This document shows, piece by piece, positions 1 to 7,678 of a DNA stretch of 44,774 bases. The DNA comes from Oscillospiraceae bacterium (lineage in GTDB: Bacteria > Bacillota > Clostridia > Oscillospirales > UBA929). The notes beneath the pieces are model-generated. The model searched no databases and had not been told where the DNA came from. It was given only the letters and a program-made list of their open reading frames with translations. Numbering within the stretch: the stretch's first letter is position 1; every line of letters begins with the position of its first letter. A program made the position numbers and the translations under genes. The stretch is taken from the NCBI GenBank assembly GCA_031255175.1, contig JAIRTA010000058.1, positions 1 to 44,774 of the forward strand. Reading direction: 5' to 3'.

Positions 1-142
1 ACGGAACCGCGACATCGATAATCTTTGTGTTAAACGTGACCGTGTACTCGTCGGCCGCGTACACAGGCGCGGGCAAAATGCTGAGCATCAACGCCACGGC
101 AAGAAGCCCCGCAAGCGGTGTGCGCAATTTCTTTGACATCAT
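1..142 (-). CDS. N-terminus of a secreted protein, cut by the window edge
   Basis: Only the first 47 residues are present. They begin MMSKK and form a textbook Sec signal peptide: a Lys-rich start, a Leu/Ala core to about residue 25, and an Ala-X-Ala type cut site (VYA then ADEYT). The mature part starts with a beta-strand-like sequence (EYTVTFNT). Either of two adjacent ATGs at 142 and 139 could start it, with a GAGGAAGG ribosome site 13-16 bases upstream. It lies 212 bp downstream of the SDR gene on the same strand. A TATGAT hexamer in that gap has no good -35, so a separate promoter is unproven. The function cannot be told from this fragment. Confidence 0.75.
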   Translation of the reverse strand, partial: MMSKKLRTPLAGLLAVALMLSILPAPVYAADEYTVTFNTKIIDVAVP

Positions 143-354
143 AGTACGCTCACTTTCCTTCCTCTTTCATTTGCTTTCTATCATATTTTGTTCACGCCGC
201 GTTTTTCCCTTGCTTTCTGTCTGCATCCATCATCTCCTCACAAAGGGTCCATTCAAAATTTACCCAAATACGGACTCTGGAGATCTTTGCGTAGAAGTTG
301 GACGGGCTGCCGTGATCGTCTCCCCCTTTCGTCGGCATGTAGCGTCTGCTCCAT

Positions 355-1164
355 CTAAAAGTCTGTATCATACTCCCACGGCTGGCCACCGCAGACACAA
401 CCACCATCAACGCGGTATTCACAGCCGGTGATGTAGGACGAAGCGTCCGAGGCGAGCAGCAGGCACACGCCCGCGATGTCCGCCGGATAGCCGGGACGGC
501 CCAGTGCGATACGGTTGAGAAGGTATTCACTGCGCCCCGGATGCGCCCACGTCGCAGTTGTGAGGTCCGTTTTGATGTGCCCTGGGCTGATGCAATTGGC
601 GCGGATGTTGTACTTTGCCCATTCCACTGCCATAGAGCGCGTCAACGAAAGTAATCCGCATTTTGTTGCGCCGTAAACGGAACACCCGCCGAGAATAGGC
701 CCCGTATTGTGCGAACCGATGTTGATGATGTTTCCGTACCTTTTTTCCTTCATATAAGGCGCGACAGCCTGCGAAACAAAGAATGCACCTTTGAGGTTGA
801 TCGCCATGATTTTATCGTAGGTGACCTCCTCAACATCGACAAGTCCTTCACGTTTGTTGACCCCCGCGCAGTTTACGAGGATATCGATTCCTCCATACTC
901 GGCGGCGACGGCCCTTGTCGCCGTCTCGATGCTCTCGCGCTTTGTCACATCAAGAACAACAGCCACCGCTCTGCCGCCCATGTCTTCAATGAGTTTTTTA
1001 CGCTTGTCCAACGCATCGACGTTTATGTCGCACAGAGCAACAGCCGCACCCGCACCCGCCAGCGCGGAGGCAAGTTCCCCACCGATACCGCCGCCCGCTC
1101 CCGTAAATAGGACGGTTCTGCCCTCAAGCGAAAACATTTTGAGCAAATTTTCTGCTATACCCAT
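355..1164 (-). CDS. SDR-family NAD(P)-dependent oxidoreductase
   Basis: A classical short-chain dehydrogenase of 269 residues. Visible are the dinucleotide motif TGAGGGIG (21-28), the NCAG motif (98-101), catalytic Ser151, Tyr164 and Lys168 (YxxxK), and the usual C-terminal DGG before the end. Such enzymes oxidise or reduce a hydroxyl/keto group of a sugar, polyol or sugar acid in the cytoplasm. The ATG at 1164 is preferred because GGGGAAGG lies 8 bases upstream; a longer reading to 1305 would overlap the preceding gene. It is the last gene of the transporter-transketolase-garR operon, 70 bp after garR. The overall pattern resembles gluconate 5-dehydrogenase and 2-deoxygluconate 3-dehydrogenase, but the substrate is not determined. 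Family is certain, specificity is not. Confidence 0.9.
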   Translation of the reverse strand: MGIAENLLKMFSLEGRTVLFTGAGGGIGGELASALAGAGAAVALCDINVDALDKRKKLIEDMGGRAVAVVLDVTKRESIETATRAVAAEYGGIDILVNCAGVNKREGLVDVEEVTYDKIMAINLKGAFFVSQAVAPYMKEKRYGNIINIGSHNTGPILGGCSVYGATKCGLLSLTRSMAVEWAKYNIRANCISPGHIKTDLTTATWAHPGRSEYLLNRIALGRPGYPADIAGVCLLLASDASSYITGCEYRVDGGCVCGGQPWEYDTDF

Positions 1165-1234
1165 TCTATGATCCTTCCCCGGACGGAGACATCCGCCAAG
1201 CGGCCTTCGCGCATACGTCGTCTTCCGTCGATTT

Positions 1235-2119
1235 TTATTTTCCGATTTTGGTGCCCGACACCTTCGCGTAATATTTCGCCAGTGCACTGTGATCGTCCTG
1301 GCCACAACCGTCGGCGTGCAGCGTTTGCAACATTTCCATTACCGACGCGGTGAGCGGCAGCGGCGAACCCACGCCGTGACCCGTATCAAGCGCGTTGCCG
1401 AGGTCTTTGATGTGCAGATCGATTTTGAACCCCGGTTTGAAATTACCGTCAAATATCATGGGAGACTTCGCGTTCATAACAGTTGACCCGGCAAGCCCGC
1501 CTTTAATCGCTTCAAAAACGAGAACGGGGTCTACGCCTGCTTTTTTGGCCAGCGTATACGCCTCCGCAACAGCCGCGATGTGAATGGCAACGACAATCTG
1601 GTTGGCGAGCTTTGTCGTGTTTCCCGCGCCGATTTTCCCGCAATATACAACACTCGACCCCATGTGAGACAGTATGGGCTTGACACTTTCAACAACGGTC
1701 GTGTCGCCTCCAGCCATAATGGCGAGCGTTCCGTCTATTGCCTTTGGTTCGCCGCCTGAAACTGGCGCGTCTATCATTTTTACGCCTTTTTCGGCGCAAA
1801 TTTTTTCGACTTCAACAGAAGCAAGCGGAGCAATAGAAGACATATCAACGAGAATGAGTCCGGGCTTCGCGCCTTCGAGAACACCGCCCGCGCCGCAGAC
1901 CACCGCCTTGACATGCGGAGAATTCGGTAACATTGTGATCACGACATCAGAAACTGCACTTACATCTTTCGCAGACGTACCCGCCTTTGCACCGGCCGCA
2001 ACGACATCGTCTACATTTTCTTTTACAATGTCGAATACTGTCAACTCATACCCCGCTTTAAGCAGATTCTTCGCCATAGGTTTGCCCATAATTCCAAGTC
2101 CGATAAATCCTATTTTCAT
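1235..2119 (-). CDS. garR: 2-hydroxy-3-oxopropionate (tartronate semialdehyde) reductase, GarR type
   Basis: The 294-residue protein is a beta-hydroxyacid dehydrogenase closely resembling E. coli GarR by eye along the whole length. It has the Rossmann motif GLGIMG (7-12), the MLPNSPHVK segment (63-71), the substrate motif APVSGGEPKAIDGT (118-131), and the GAGNTTKLANQ motif with catalytic Lys170. GarR reduces tartronate semialdehyde to D-glycerate with NADH or NADPH. The start at 2119 has GGAGG 6 bases upstream. It sits 47 bp after the transketolase C-subunit in the same operon. A glycerate kinase gene about 8 kb away in the divergent direction would use its product. Related family members reduce other small hydroxy-aldehydes, including sulfolactaldehyde, so an alternative substrate remains possible. 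Confidence 0.88.
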   Translation of the reverse strand: MKIGFIGLGIMGKPMAKNLLKAGYELTVFDIVKENVDDVVAAGAKAGTSAKDVSAVSDVVITMLPNSPHVKAVVCGAGGVLEGAKPGLILVDMSSIAPLASVEVEKICAEKGVKMIDAPVSGGEPKAIDGTLAIMAGGDTTVVESVKPILSHMGSSVVYCGKIGAGNTTKLANQIVVAIHIAAVAEAYTLAKKAGVDPVLVFEAIKGGLAGSTVMNAKSPMIFDGNFKPGFKIDLHIKDLGNALDTGHGVGSPLPLTASVMEMLQTLHADGCGQDDHSALAKYYAKVSGTKIGK

Positions 2120-2166
2120 CTTAAACCTCCATAAATAATGAGATTTTTCTCTTCGGTCCACTTTGT

Positions 2167-3090
2167 CTATTTTATTGCCAAAACTGCTTTGACAATATGT
2201 TCTTTTGTAATGCCAAAATGTTCGAGCAACTCATTGTAATTATGCGCGCTGCAACCAAAGGTATCTTCAATGCCAACAAACTCAATCGGCTTGCGGGATT
2301 TGCGCAGCACTTCCGCAACCGCGCCGCCAAGCCCGCCGATTACGCTATGCTCTTCCGCTGTGACAACGGCCTTGCAATCGGCAGCAAGCGCAATGATTTT
2401 TTCGTTGTTGAGCGGTTTGATCGTGCTGACATTGACAACCTTAACAGAAACTTTCCCTTCAAGCGCTTCCGCCGCTGCGAGAGCGAGACTTACCGCGTAA
2501 CCCGTTGCAAACACAACAACCTCCTTACCCTCCTTGATCACAAAAGGCTCACCGATTTTGAACGGCTTTCCCTCAGGGGTGACATTGGGATAATCGTTGC
2601 GATTGATGCGCAAATAAACAGGGCCGTTGTAATCTGCTATCACCCGTGTCGCTTCCACCGCTTCGTTGGCGTCGGCCGGGTTGACTACGACCATATTGGG
2701 AATAGCCCGCATAATCGCTATGTCCTCAACGCTTTGATGCGTCGCGCCGTCGCCGAAGTCGGAAAGTCCAGCGGATGAACCAACGATTTTTACATTGAGT
2801 TTTCCTATCGCGATGGTCTGTCGTATCTGATCGTAGGCGCGCCCTGCCGCAAATACGGCGAAGGTGTTGGCAAAGGGAATCTTGCCCATCTGGGCGAGTC
2901 CCGCCGCGACCGAAGTCATATTCGCTTCCGCGATCCCCATTTCAAGATGACGCTCCGGATACGCGAGTTCAAAAAGTTTCCCCATGGTAGACCCGCCCAA
3001 GTCGGCGTCGAGTACAAAGATGTTTTTATTCTCTTCACCGAGTGCCACAAGCGTTTCGCCATATGCCGTTCTTTGGTTCACATAGCTCAT
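2167..3090 (-). CDS. Transketolase, C-terminal subunit
   Basis: This 307-residue protein carries the pyrimidine-binding half and C-terminal domain of a split transketolase. The segment MGIAEANM (51-58) holds Glu55, which by family precedent contacts the aminopyrimidine ring of thiamine diphosphate. The start at 3090 is supported by a GGGGGG-rich ribosome site 6-9 bases upstream, and it follows the N-terminal subunit by only 13 bp, so the two halves are co-translated. Split transketolases are common in Clostridia and archaea. They transfer a two-carbon ketol unit between sugar phosphates, but specialised pairs act on unusual sugars. Placement between a solute transporter and two dehydrogenases suggests a catabolic rather than a general pentose-phosphate role. 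Confidence 0.93.
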   Translation of the reverse strand: MSYVNQRTAYGETLVALGEENKNIFVLDADLGGSTMGKLFELAYPERHLEMGIAEANMTSVAAGLAQMGKIPFANTFAVFAAGRAYDQIRQTIAIGKLNVKIVGSSAGLSDFGDGATHQSVEDIAIMRAIPNMVVVNPADANEAVEATRVIADYNGPVYLRINRNDYPNVTPEGKPFKIGEPFVIKEGKEVVVFATGYAVSLALAAAEALEGKVSVKVVNVSTIKPLNNEKIIALAADCKAVVTAEEHSVIGGLGGAVAEVLRKSRKPIEFVGIEDTFGCSAHNYNELLEHFGITKEHIVKAVLAIK

Positions 3091-3103
3091 TGTCAATCCC
3101 CCC

Positions 3104-3931
3104 TTACGCTTCAAGCTCATCGAGAGCCTTCCGGTATGTTTCATTCGTCAGAATGCCGTTGTGGAAGCCCACGACGCCTTCGGCAAAGCTGATACCCCTG
3201 CCTTTGATTGTGTGTGCGACAATCACTGTCGGCTGCCCTTCGACTTCGTCGGCAGCGTCGAGCGCGGTGAGAATTTCCCTTATGTCGTGCCCGTCTATCT
3301 CCATGACATTCCAACCAAAGGCTTTCCATTTTTCGGGCAGGGGATTCGTGTCAAAGCGTTCGCAGATCTTGCCCTGTGCTTGCAATGTGTTCTGATCGAC
3401 GATCGCCACAAGGTTATCCGCTTTGAAAACCTTCGCTGCCATAGCCGCTTCCCAAATCTGACCTTCGGCGATTTCACCATCTCCGCAGATCACATAGACC
3501 TTCGCGGGAATTTTGTCTTCTTTCAGTCCGATCGCCATGCCAAGTCCGATGGAAAGTCCCTGCCCAAGAGAGCCCGTTCCCGCTTCAATTCCGGGTGTTT
3601 TGAGAACGTCGGGATGTCCTTGCAGTATAGAACCGATCCCCTTTGTGTGCGCAAGTTCGTCAACAGGAAAATACCCCGCTTCCGCAAGCGCCGAATACTG
3701 CAATATCGCTGCGTGCCCCTTGCTGAGCAGAAAACGATCGCGGTCAGGTTTCTCCGGATTTTGGGGATCGTGATTCATTTTGTGAAAATATAAGGCCGCG
3801 ACTATGTCTGCGGCGGAACCTGAACCGCCGAGATGCCCTGCGTTGCCGATTCCCATACTGATTACCACATCGCGGCGCAGGGTTTGTGCCTTCGCCTTGA
3901 TAGCATCTAACAATTCCTGTGGATAGTCCAT
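3104..3931 (-). CDS. Transketolase, N-terminal subunit
   Basis: The 275-residue protein is the thiamine-diphosphate-binding half of a split transketolase. It shows GHLGG (32-36), SKGH (70-73) and GTGSLGQGLS (118-127). The metal/pyrophosphate motif GDGEIAEG (150-157) ends with Asn181 about 30 residues later. GGAGG sits 8 bases before the ATG at 3931. It forms the enzyme with the following gene. The 112-bp gap from livF contains a long inverted repeat (listed separately), the only sizeable spacer between the transport and enzyme parts of the operon. Confidence 0.93.
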   Translation of the reverse strand: MDYPQELLDAIKAKAQTLRRDVVISMGIGNAGHLGGSGSAADIVAALYFHKMNHDPQNPEKPDRDRFLLSKGHAAILQYSALAEAGYFPVDELAHTKGIGSILQGHPDVLKTPGIEAGTGSLGQGLSIGLGMAIGLKEDKIPAKVYVICGDGEIAEGQIWEAAMAAKVFKADNLVAIVDQNTLQAQGKICERFDTNPLPEKWKAFGWNVMEIDGHDIREILTALDAADEVEGQPTVIVAHTIKGRGISFAEGVVGFHNGILTNETYRKALDELEA

Positions 3932-4007
3932 AAAATCAACCTCCGTTTCGTCAACACGATCCGCAATAGTATAGTTTGGGTGTCAAAAGTCTCGCCCGTT
4001 GCTTTCC

Positions 4008-4053
4008 GGGAATTTAAAATTGTGTTCTTGCAGATATTGACTTTTAAATTCCC
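4008..4053. repeat. 12-bp inverted repeat spanning the livF stop codon
   Basis: GGGAATTTAAAA at 4008-4019 is the exact reverse complement of 4042-4053, with 22 bases between. The right arm includes the last codons and TAA stop of livF. In the minus-strand mRNA this would form a stem between the transporter and transketolase cistrons. There is no U-run after it, so it looks like a processing or stability hairpin rather than a plain terminator. Confidence 0.6.
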
Positions 4054-4760
4054 AAATACGCCTTGCGTATATCGGGATTAACCAGCAGTTTCGCGCTATT
4101 GTCGGCCATGACAACTTTGCCTGTTTCGAGGACATAACCTCTGTCGGCAATTTGCAGCGCCTTGACAAGATTTTGTTCAATAATGAGCATCGACGAGCCG
4201 TTGTCTTTCATCCTTTTTAGAATACGAAAAACCTCGTCCACAACGATAGGCGCCAACCCGAGCGACGGTTCATCCAGGATGAGGAGTCGAGGTTCCATCA
4301 TCATTGCACGCCCAATCGCAAGCATCTGCTGCTGGCCGCCCGACAAAGTACCGGCGAGATATTTTTCCCTCTCTTTGAGAATCGGGAACGCATCAAAAAC
4401 CGCTTTTAACAGTTCCTGCCGTTTTGACTTTGTACGCTTTGTGTAAGAGCCGAGAATGAGATTGTCTGTTACAGAAAGATTGCTAAGGATTCCGCGCCCT
4501 TGCGGAATGTGAGCAACACCCATTTCGGCGCGAGAATAGGTGGGTTTTGACGCGAGATCGCTGTCAAACCAGGCAATCGAACCCGACTGAATCTTCACCT
4601 CACCCGATATTGTGCGAAGGATAGTCGTTTTGCCCGCGCCATTAGAGCCGACAAGCGCTACAACTTCTCCTTCGTCCACCGAAAGGCTGACATCAAAGAG
4701 GATCTTCAGGTCGCCGTAACCGGCGCAGACCTTTTCGAGCTTAAGCATTTCCAAATACAT
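4044..4760 (-). CDS. livF: LIV-type ABC transporter ATP-binding protein (LivF-like)
   Basis: A 238-residue ATPase with Walker A GSNGAGKT (38-45), signature LSGGQQQ (139-145) and Walker B LLILDEP (159-165), the normal size for LivF. It would power uptake together with the LivG-like ATPase and the two permeases. The ATG at 4760 has a GGAG 5 bases upstream; an in-frame ATG at 4748 is a less well-spaced alternative. It follows livG by 73 bp. The family name comes from branched-chain amino acid uptake, but family members also carry urea, amides and aromatic or sugar-derived acids. The neighbouring enzymes here argue against amino acids. Confidence 0.92.
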   Translation of the reverse strand: MYLEMLKLEKVCAGYGDLKILFDVSLSVDEGEVVALVGSNGAGKTTILRTISGEVKIQSGSIAWFDSDLASKPTYSRAEMGVAHIPQGRGILSNLSVTDNLILGSYTKRTKSKRQELLKAVFDAFPILKEREKYLAGTLSGGQQQMLAIGRAMMMEPRLLILDEPSLGLAPIVVDEVFRILKRMKDNGSSMLIIEQNLVKALQIADRGYVLETGKVVMADNSAKLLVNPDIRKAYLGI

Positions 4761-4833
4761 TCCACTCCATCTTCTTCGGAATTCTCACACGATCTCTCAC
4801 TGTCTGTCTCCGAAACATTCAGATCCCGCATCC

Positions 4834-5586
4834 TCATCGGTAATCTTCCCCCAAGTAGGCCCTGATAACTTCGGGTTTTTTCATGACCTCAAGGGGGTTT
4901 CCCTCTGTCATAAAGTGACCTTCTTCCATAACGACTACTCTGCCGCACAGTTTGGTCACGGCGGACATAACGTGTTCGATAAACAGAACGGTTATGCCCT
5001 GCTTGTTAATCTTGCGGACCATGTCCAAGCTTGTTTCCATCTCGCCCGGAGTAAGCCCCGCGAGACACTCGTCAAGCATCAGAAGCCTCGGGCGTGTGGC
5101 AAGCACACGCGCCATGTCGAGCCACTTGCGTTTTTCAATAGGCAGTTTGGTGCATTTCTGTTCCGCAATGTCATCGAACTGCACGAACTTCACAATCTCT
5201 TCCGCCGCTCTATACGCTTCTTTGAGCGTGCGATTATACAACATGGCGATCGTGTAAATGTTTTCAAACACTGTCAGATCCGCGAAGGGTTTTGGCGTCT
5301 GAAACGTCCTTCCCATGCCCAGTTTTACCCTATCGGGTACAGATTGTCCTCTGAGTTCAACCGTGCCACCATCGTCGTTGTAATAGATGATCTCTCCTTT
5401 GTCGTGGATATAAACACCTGTTATCAGGTTGACGGACGTACTCTTGCCACAACCATTCGGTCCAATAAGTCCAAGGATCTCTCCCTCGTATACACAAAAG
5501 CTCAAATCGTTGATAGCATGTACGCCCCCGAAAGACTTATCCACATTTTTCAGTTCGATTATTTTTTTATAGCCTTCAGGCAACAT
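4834..5586 (-). CDS. livG: LIV-type ABC transporter ATP-binding protein (LivG-like)
   Basis: The 250-residue ATPase has Walker [10 protein letters not shown] (42-50). Its signature position reads LPIEKRK (148-154) instead of LSGGQ, and Walker B reads LLMLDEC (168-174) with Cys in place of the usual Pro. LivG proteins often deviate from LSGGQ, but this version is more altered than most, so ATP hydrolysis may rest mainly on the LivF site. The start at 5586 has GGAGG 5 bases upstream and lies inside the last codons of livM (11-bp overlap), implying coupled translation. It sits on the cytoplasmic face with LivF. Confidence 0.92.
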   Translation of the reverse strand: MLPEGYKKIIELKNVDKSFGGVHAINDLSFCVYEGEILGLIGPNGCGKSTSVNLITGVYIHDKGEIIYYNDDGGTVELRGQSVPDRVKLGMGRTFQTPKPFADLTVFENIYTIAMLYNRTLKEAYRAAEEIVKFVQFDDIAEQKCTKLPIEKRKWLDMARVLATRPRLLMLDECLAGLTPGEMETSLDMVRKINKQGITVLFIEHVMSAVTKLCGRVVVMEEGHFMTEGNPLEVMKKPEVIRAYLGEDYR

Positions 5587-6628
5587 TGTCACCTCCAACC
5601 GCTTTTTTGGAGACGAACCTCGCCTTGATATCGTCAATAATCGAAACGATGCCGTTGGGTTTAAAGAGCACCATTACCACGATCAACAGACCGTAAAGTG
5701 CCCAACCCGCACCACCGCCGCCAAAGCCTTGCAAGTAGGCATTGGAAAGTTCCAGCAGGGGTATCGTGATGAGCGCGCCGACTGTCGGTCCCCAAATTGT
5801 GCCCATGCCGCCAAGGATCGCCACTATGCCGATGCGCACCGACATGTCTTGCGACGCCAACGTGTTTGGGTCGGCAAAACCTGTCTTAAAAACATAGAGC
5901 ATCCCTGTAAACGCCATAATCGCCGAACTGATAATGAATGCCTGCAATTTTACGTTCCGCGATTTCATTCCCAGTGATTCCGCCGCGTCCTGATCTTCAC
6001 AAATAGCTCTCAGATAATACCCGAGCTTGTGGCTATCGATGTACATGATGACGAGCGTAGTAAAAATCATCCATATAAACGCTACGAAATAGAAAGGAAT
6101 ATCCGTGTCGAAATGCAACCCCCAAAGTGTGTTGCCGCTGCGAATTTTAAAAGTGAGGCCGAGCGAACCACCCGTGAAGCGTTCGTAGTAAATCAACAAC
6201 TGTCGCCAAATTGTCGTACAGGCAATGGTTGCTATAGAGAAGAACACTCCGCGAAACCTAAAACACGGCCAGCCGATGACTACGGCGAATAAAATGGCAA
6301 TGGCAACTCCGAGCCACACACTCAACCAGGGGGAAATGCCAAGCGCGGGGATTATTTTTCCGCCTGCCTGCCCGGAACCGGCAAATAGCATAATGCTGGT
6401 ATACGCGCCAATCGAGAAAAAGGTCGATGAGGCCCACGAGGTCTGTTTTCCGTATCCGCCGATGATATTCCAGGCGTTTCCCAGCGCGGCGAAGAAGAAT
6501 ACTTCCATAAGCACACGCGTGAGATATGTCCTGCTTATCACAAATGGAAAAATTAGGCAAATAAGGATGAATATCAGTGCGACAGGATGTTTTTTGATGC
6601 TTGTTAAACTGAAGATATTCTTAATCAT
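5576..6628 (-). CDS. livM: LIV-type ABC transporter permease (LivM-like)
   Basis: A 350-residue integral membrane protein with about eight to ten hydrophobic segments. It includes the family-typical GGYGKQTSWASSTFFSIGAY region in the first third and a conserved cytoplasmic loop near CEDQDAAESLGM. The C-terminus ends in a basic tail (ARFVSKKAVGG). Its ATG shares one base with the TAA stop of livH (TAATG at 6626-6630), so the two permeases are translationally coupled. With LivH it forms the channel that accepts solute from the lipoprotein receptor. Confidence 0.92.
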   Translation of the reverse strand: MIKNIFSLTSIKKHPVALIFILICLIFPFVISRTYLTRVLMEVFFFAALGNAWNIIGGYGKQTSWASSTFFSIGAYTSIMLFAGSGQAGGKIIPALGISPWLSVWLGVAIAILFAVVIGWPCFRFRGVFFSIATIACTTIWRQLLIYYERFTGGSLGLTFKIRSGNTLWGLHFDTDIPFYFVAFIWMIFTTLVIMYIDSHKLGYYLRAICEDQDAAESLGMKSRNVKLQAFIISSAIMAFTGMLYVFKTGFADPNTLASQDMSVRIGIVAILGGMGTIWGPTVGALITIPLLELSNAYLQGFGGGGAGWALYGLLIVVMVLFKPNGIVSIIDDIKARFVSKKAVGGDNVA

Positions 6629-7503
6629 TACGACGCACGTCCTTCCTTTCCGAAAAGTCCGTACGGTCTGAATATCAACACCAGCATCAGCACGACGTTG
6701 ATCGCCGCCTGGGCCAGAAGCACGCCGGCGTATGAGCTTGCCAACGATTCAACCAGCCCGATAATCAGCCCGCCGACAAGTGCACCCTTGATGTTACCCA
6801 GTCCGCCGAGCACCATTGCGGACATTGCTATGGTGGAAAACTGCGCGCCCACTTTGGGTGAAAGCAGGAAGATCGGCGAGATTAGCAACCCGGAAATCCC
6901 TGCGAACACAGTCCCCATAGCAAACGCTGTTATAAAGACAGTACCTGTCTTTATCCCGAGGGATTCAGCCACAACGCGATTCTCACTGGTCGCCCTCATG
7001 GCCCTACCGATATCGGTTGAACTGAGAAACCAATTGACAAATACAGCAAACACCGCCGCCGCCGCAAACGCGATAACTCTCGCTGTAGAAAGCGAGACAC
7101 TTCCAAGCGCGATCGCCCCGTTGCGGAGCTGTTCGGACACGGCCACGCTCTTGAAGTCGGGTCCGAAAATGAGCTGGATAAGGTTTTGTATGATGTAAGA
7201 CAACCCTATCGTCAGCAATATATAGTTGCTGTCACCCTTGCCAATGACCTTCTTAATGGTGCTGGAAAAGAAGATACAGCCCGCGAGATACATTGCCGCA
7301 CCTACCGGCACAAGCAGCCAGTAGGGTAAGCTCCCCTGCGGCATAAGTGAGTACATTGCGTACGTAAAGTAAAGCCCCATAGCCAGAAAGTCGCCTTGAG
7401 CGAAATTGACTATTTTCATCACGCCGTGGATCATCGTTATGCCCACGGCAACCAGCGAATACACGCCGCCGATTAACAACCCGTTGATGATGACCTGAAG
7501 CAT
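6628..7503 (-). CDS. livH: LIV-type ABC transporter permease (LivH-like)
   Basis: A 291-residue membrane protein of the LivH family. It opens with NGLLIGGVYSLVAVGITMI, followed by the conserved G-x-MKIVNFAQGDFLAMG segment, and has GRAMRATSENRVVAESLGI in the cytoplasmic coupling loop. The ATG at 7503 follows a GGAGGAG ribosome site by about 11 bases. It pairs with LivM. It is separated from the receptor gene by 175 bp carrying a large palindrome, which may let the receptor be made in excess over the permeases. Confidence 0.92.
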   Translation of the reverse strand: MLQVIINGLLIGGVYSLVAVGITMIHGVMKIVNFAQGDFLAMGLYFTYAMYSLMPQGSLPYWLLVPVGAAMYLAGCIFFSSTIKKVIGKGDSNYILLTIGLSYIIQNLIQLIFGPDFKSVAVSEQLRNGAIALGSVSLSTARVIAFAAAAVFAVFVNWFLSSTDIGRAMRATSENRVVAESLGIKTGTVFITAFAMGTVFAGISGLLISPIFLLSPKVGAQFSTIAMSAMVLGGLGNIKGALVGGLIIGLVESLASSYAGVLLAQAAINVVLMLVLIFRPYGLFGKEGRAS

Positions 7504-7623
7504 CTTCTATCATTCTCCTCCTTGTGGAGGTGATTTTCCCAGCATGCGATACGCAGCCGGAACAAGTCGCAACACAGCGGGATTCACTGTCGGAATTACA
7601 TACCGCCGGTCGCCGTTAAATTG

Positions 7624-7666
7624 TTCCTTGCGTACGGGTGCGCGGCGCGCGCCCGTACGCAAGGAA
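7624..7666. repeat. Near-perfect 21-bp palindrome between receptor and permease genes
   Basis: The arms 7624-7644 and 7646-7666 are complementary at every position except one G-T pair, with a single base between. The core reads CCTTGCGTACGGG. There is no T-run on either side, so it is not a standard rho-independent terminator. The surrounding 7504-7678 is a gene-free spacer. Its style resembles the dispersed palindromic intergenic elements of GC-rich Clostridia; that comparison is from memory. A role in protecting the receptor mRNA 3' end is inference. Confidence 0.7.
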
Positions 7667-7678
7667 TTCCATTTTCGA

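Noticed and set aside
192..530. Minus-strand frame overlapping the SDR gene end, including a 13-codon stub with a GAGGAG site
   Set aside because: Out of frame with the SDR and without recognisable sequence; the stub is too short to support.
3932..3990. Internal promoter before the transketolase genes (TTGACA and TATACT both present)
   Set aside because: The hexamers are only 8 bases apart and do not form a usable pair.
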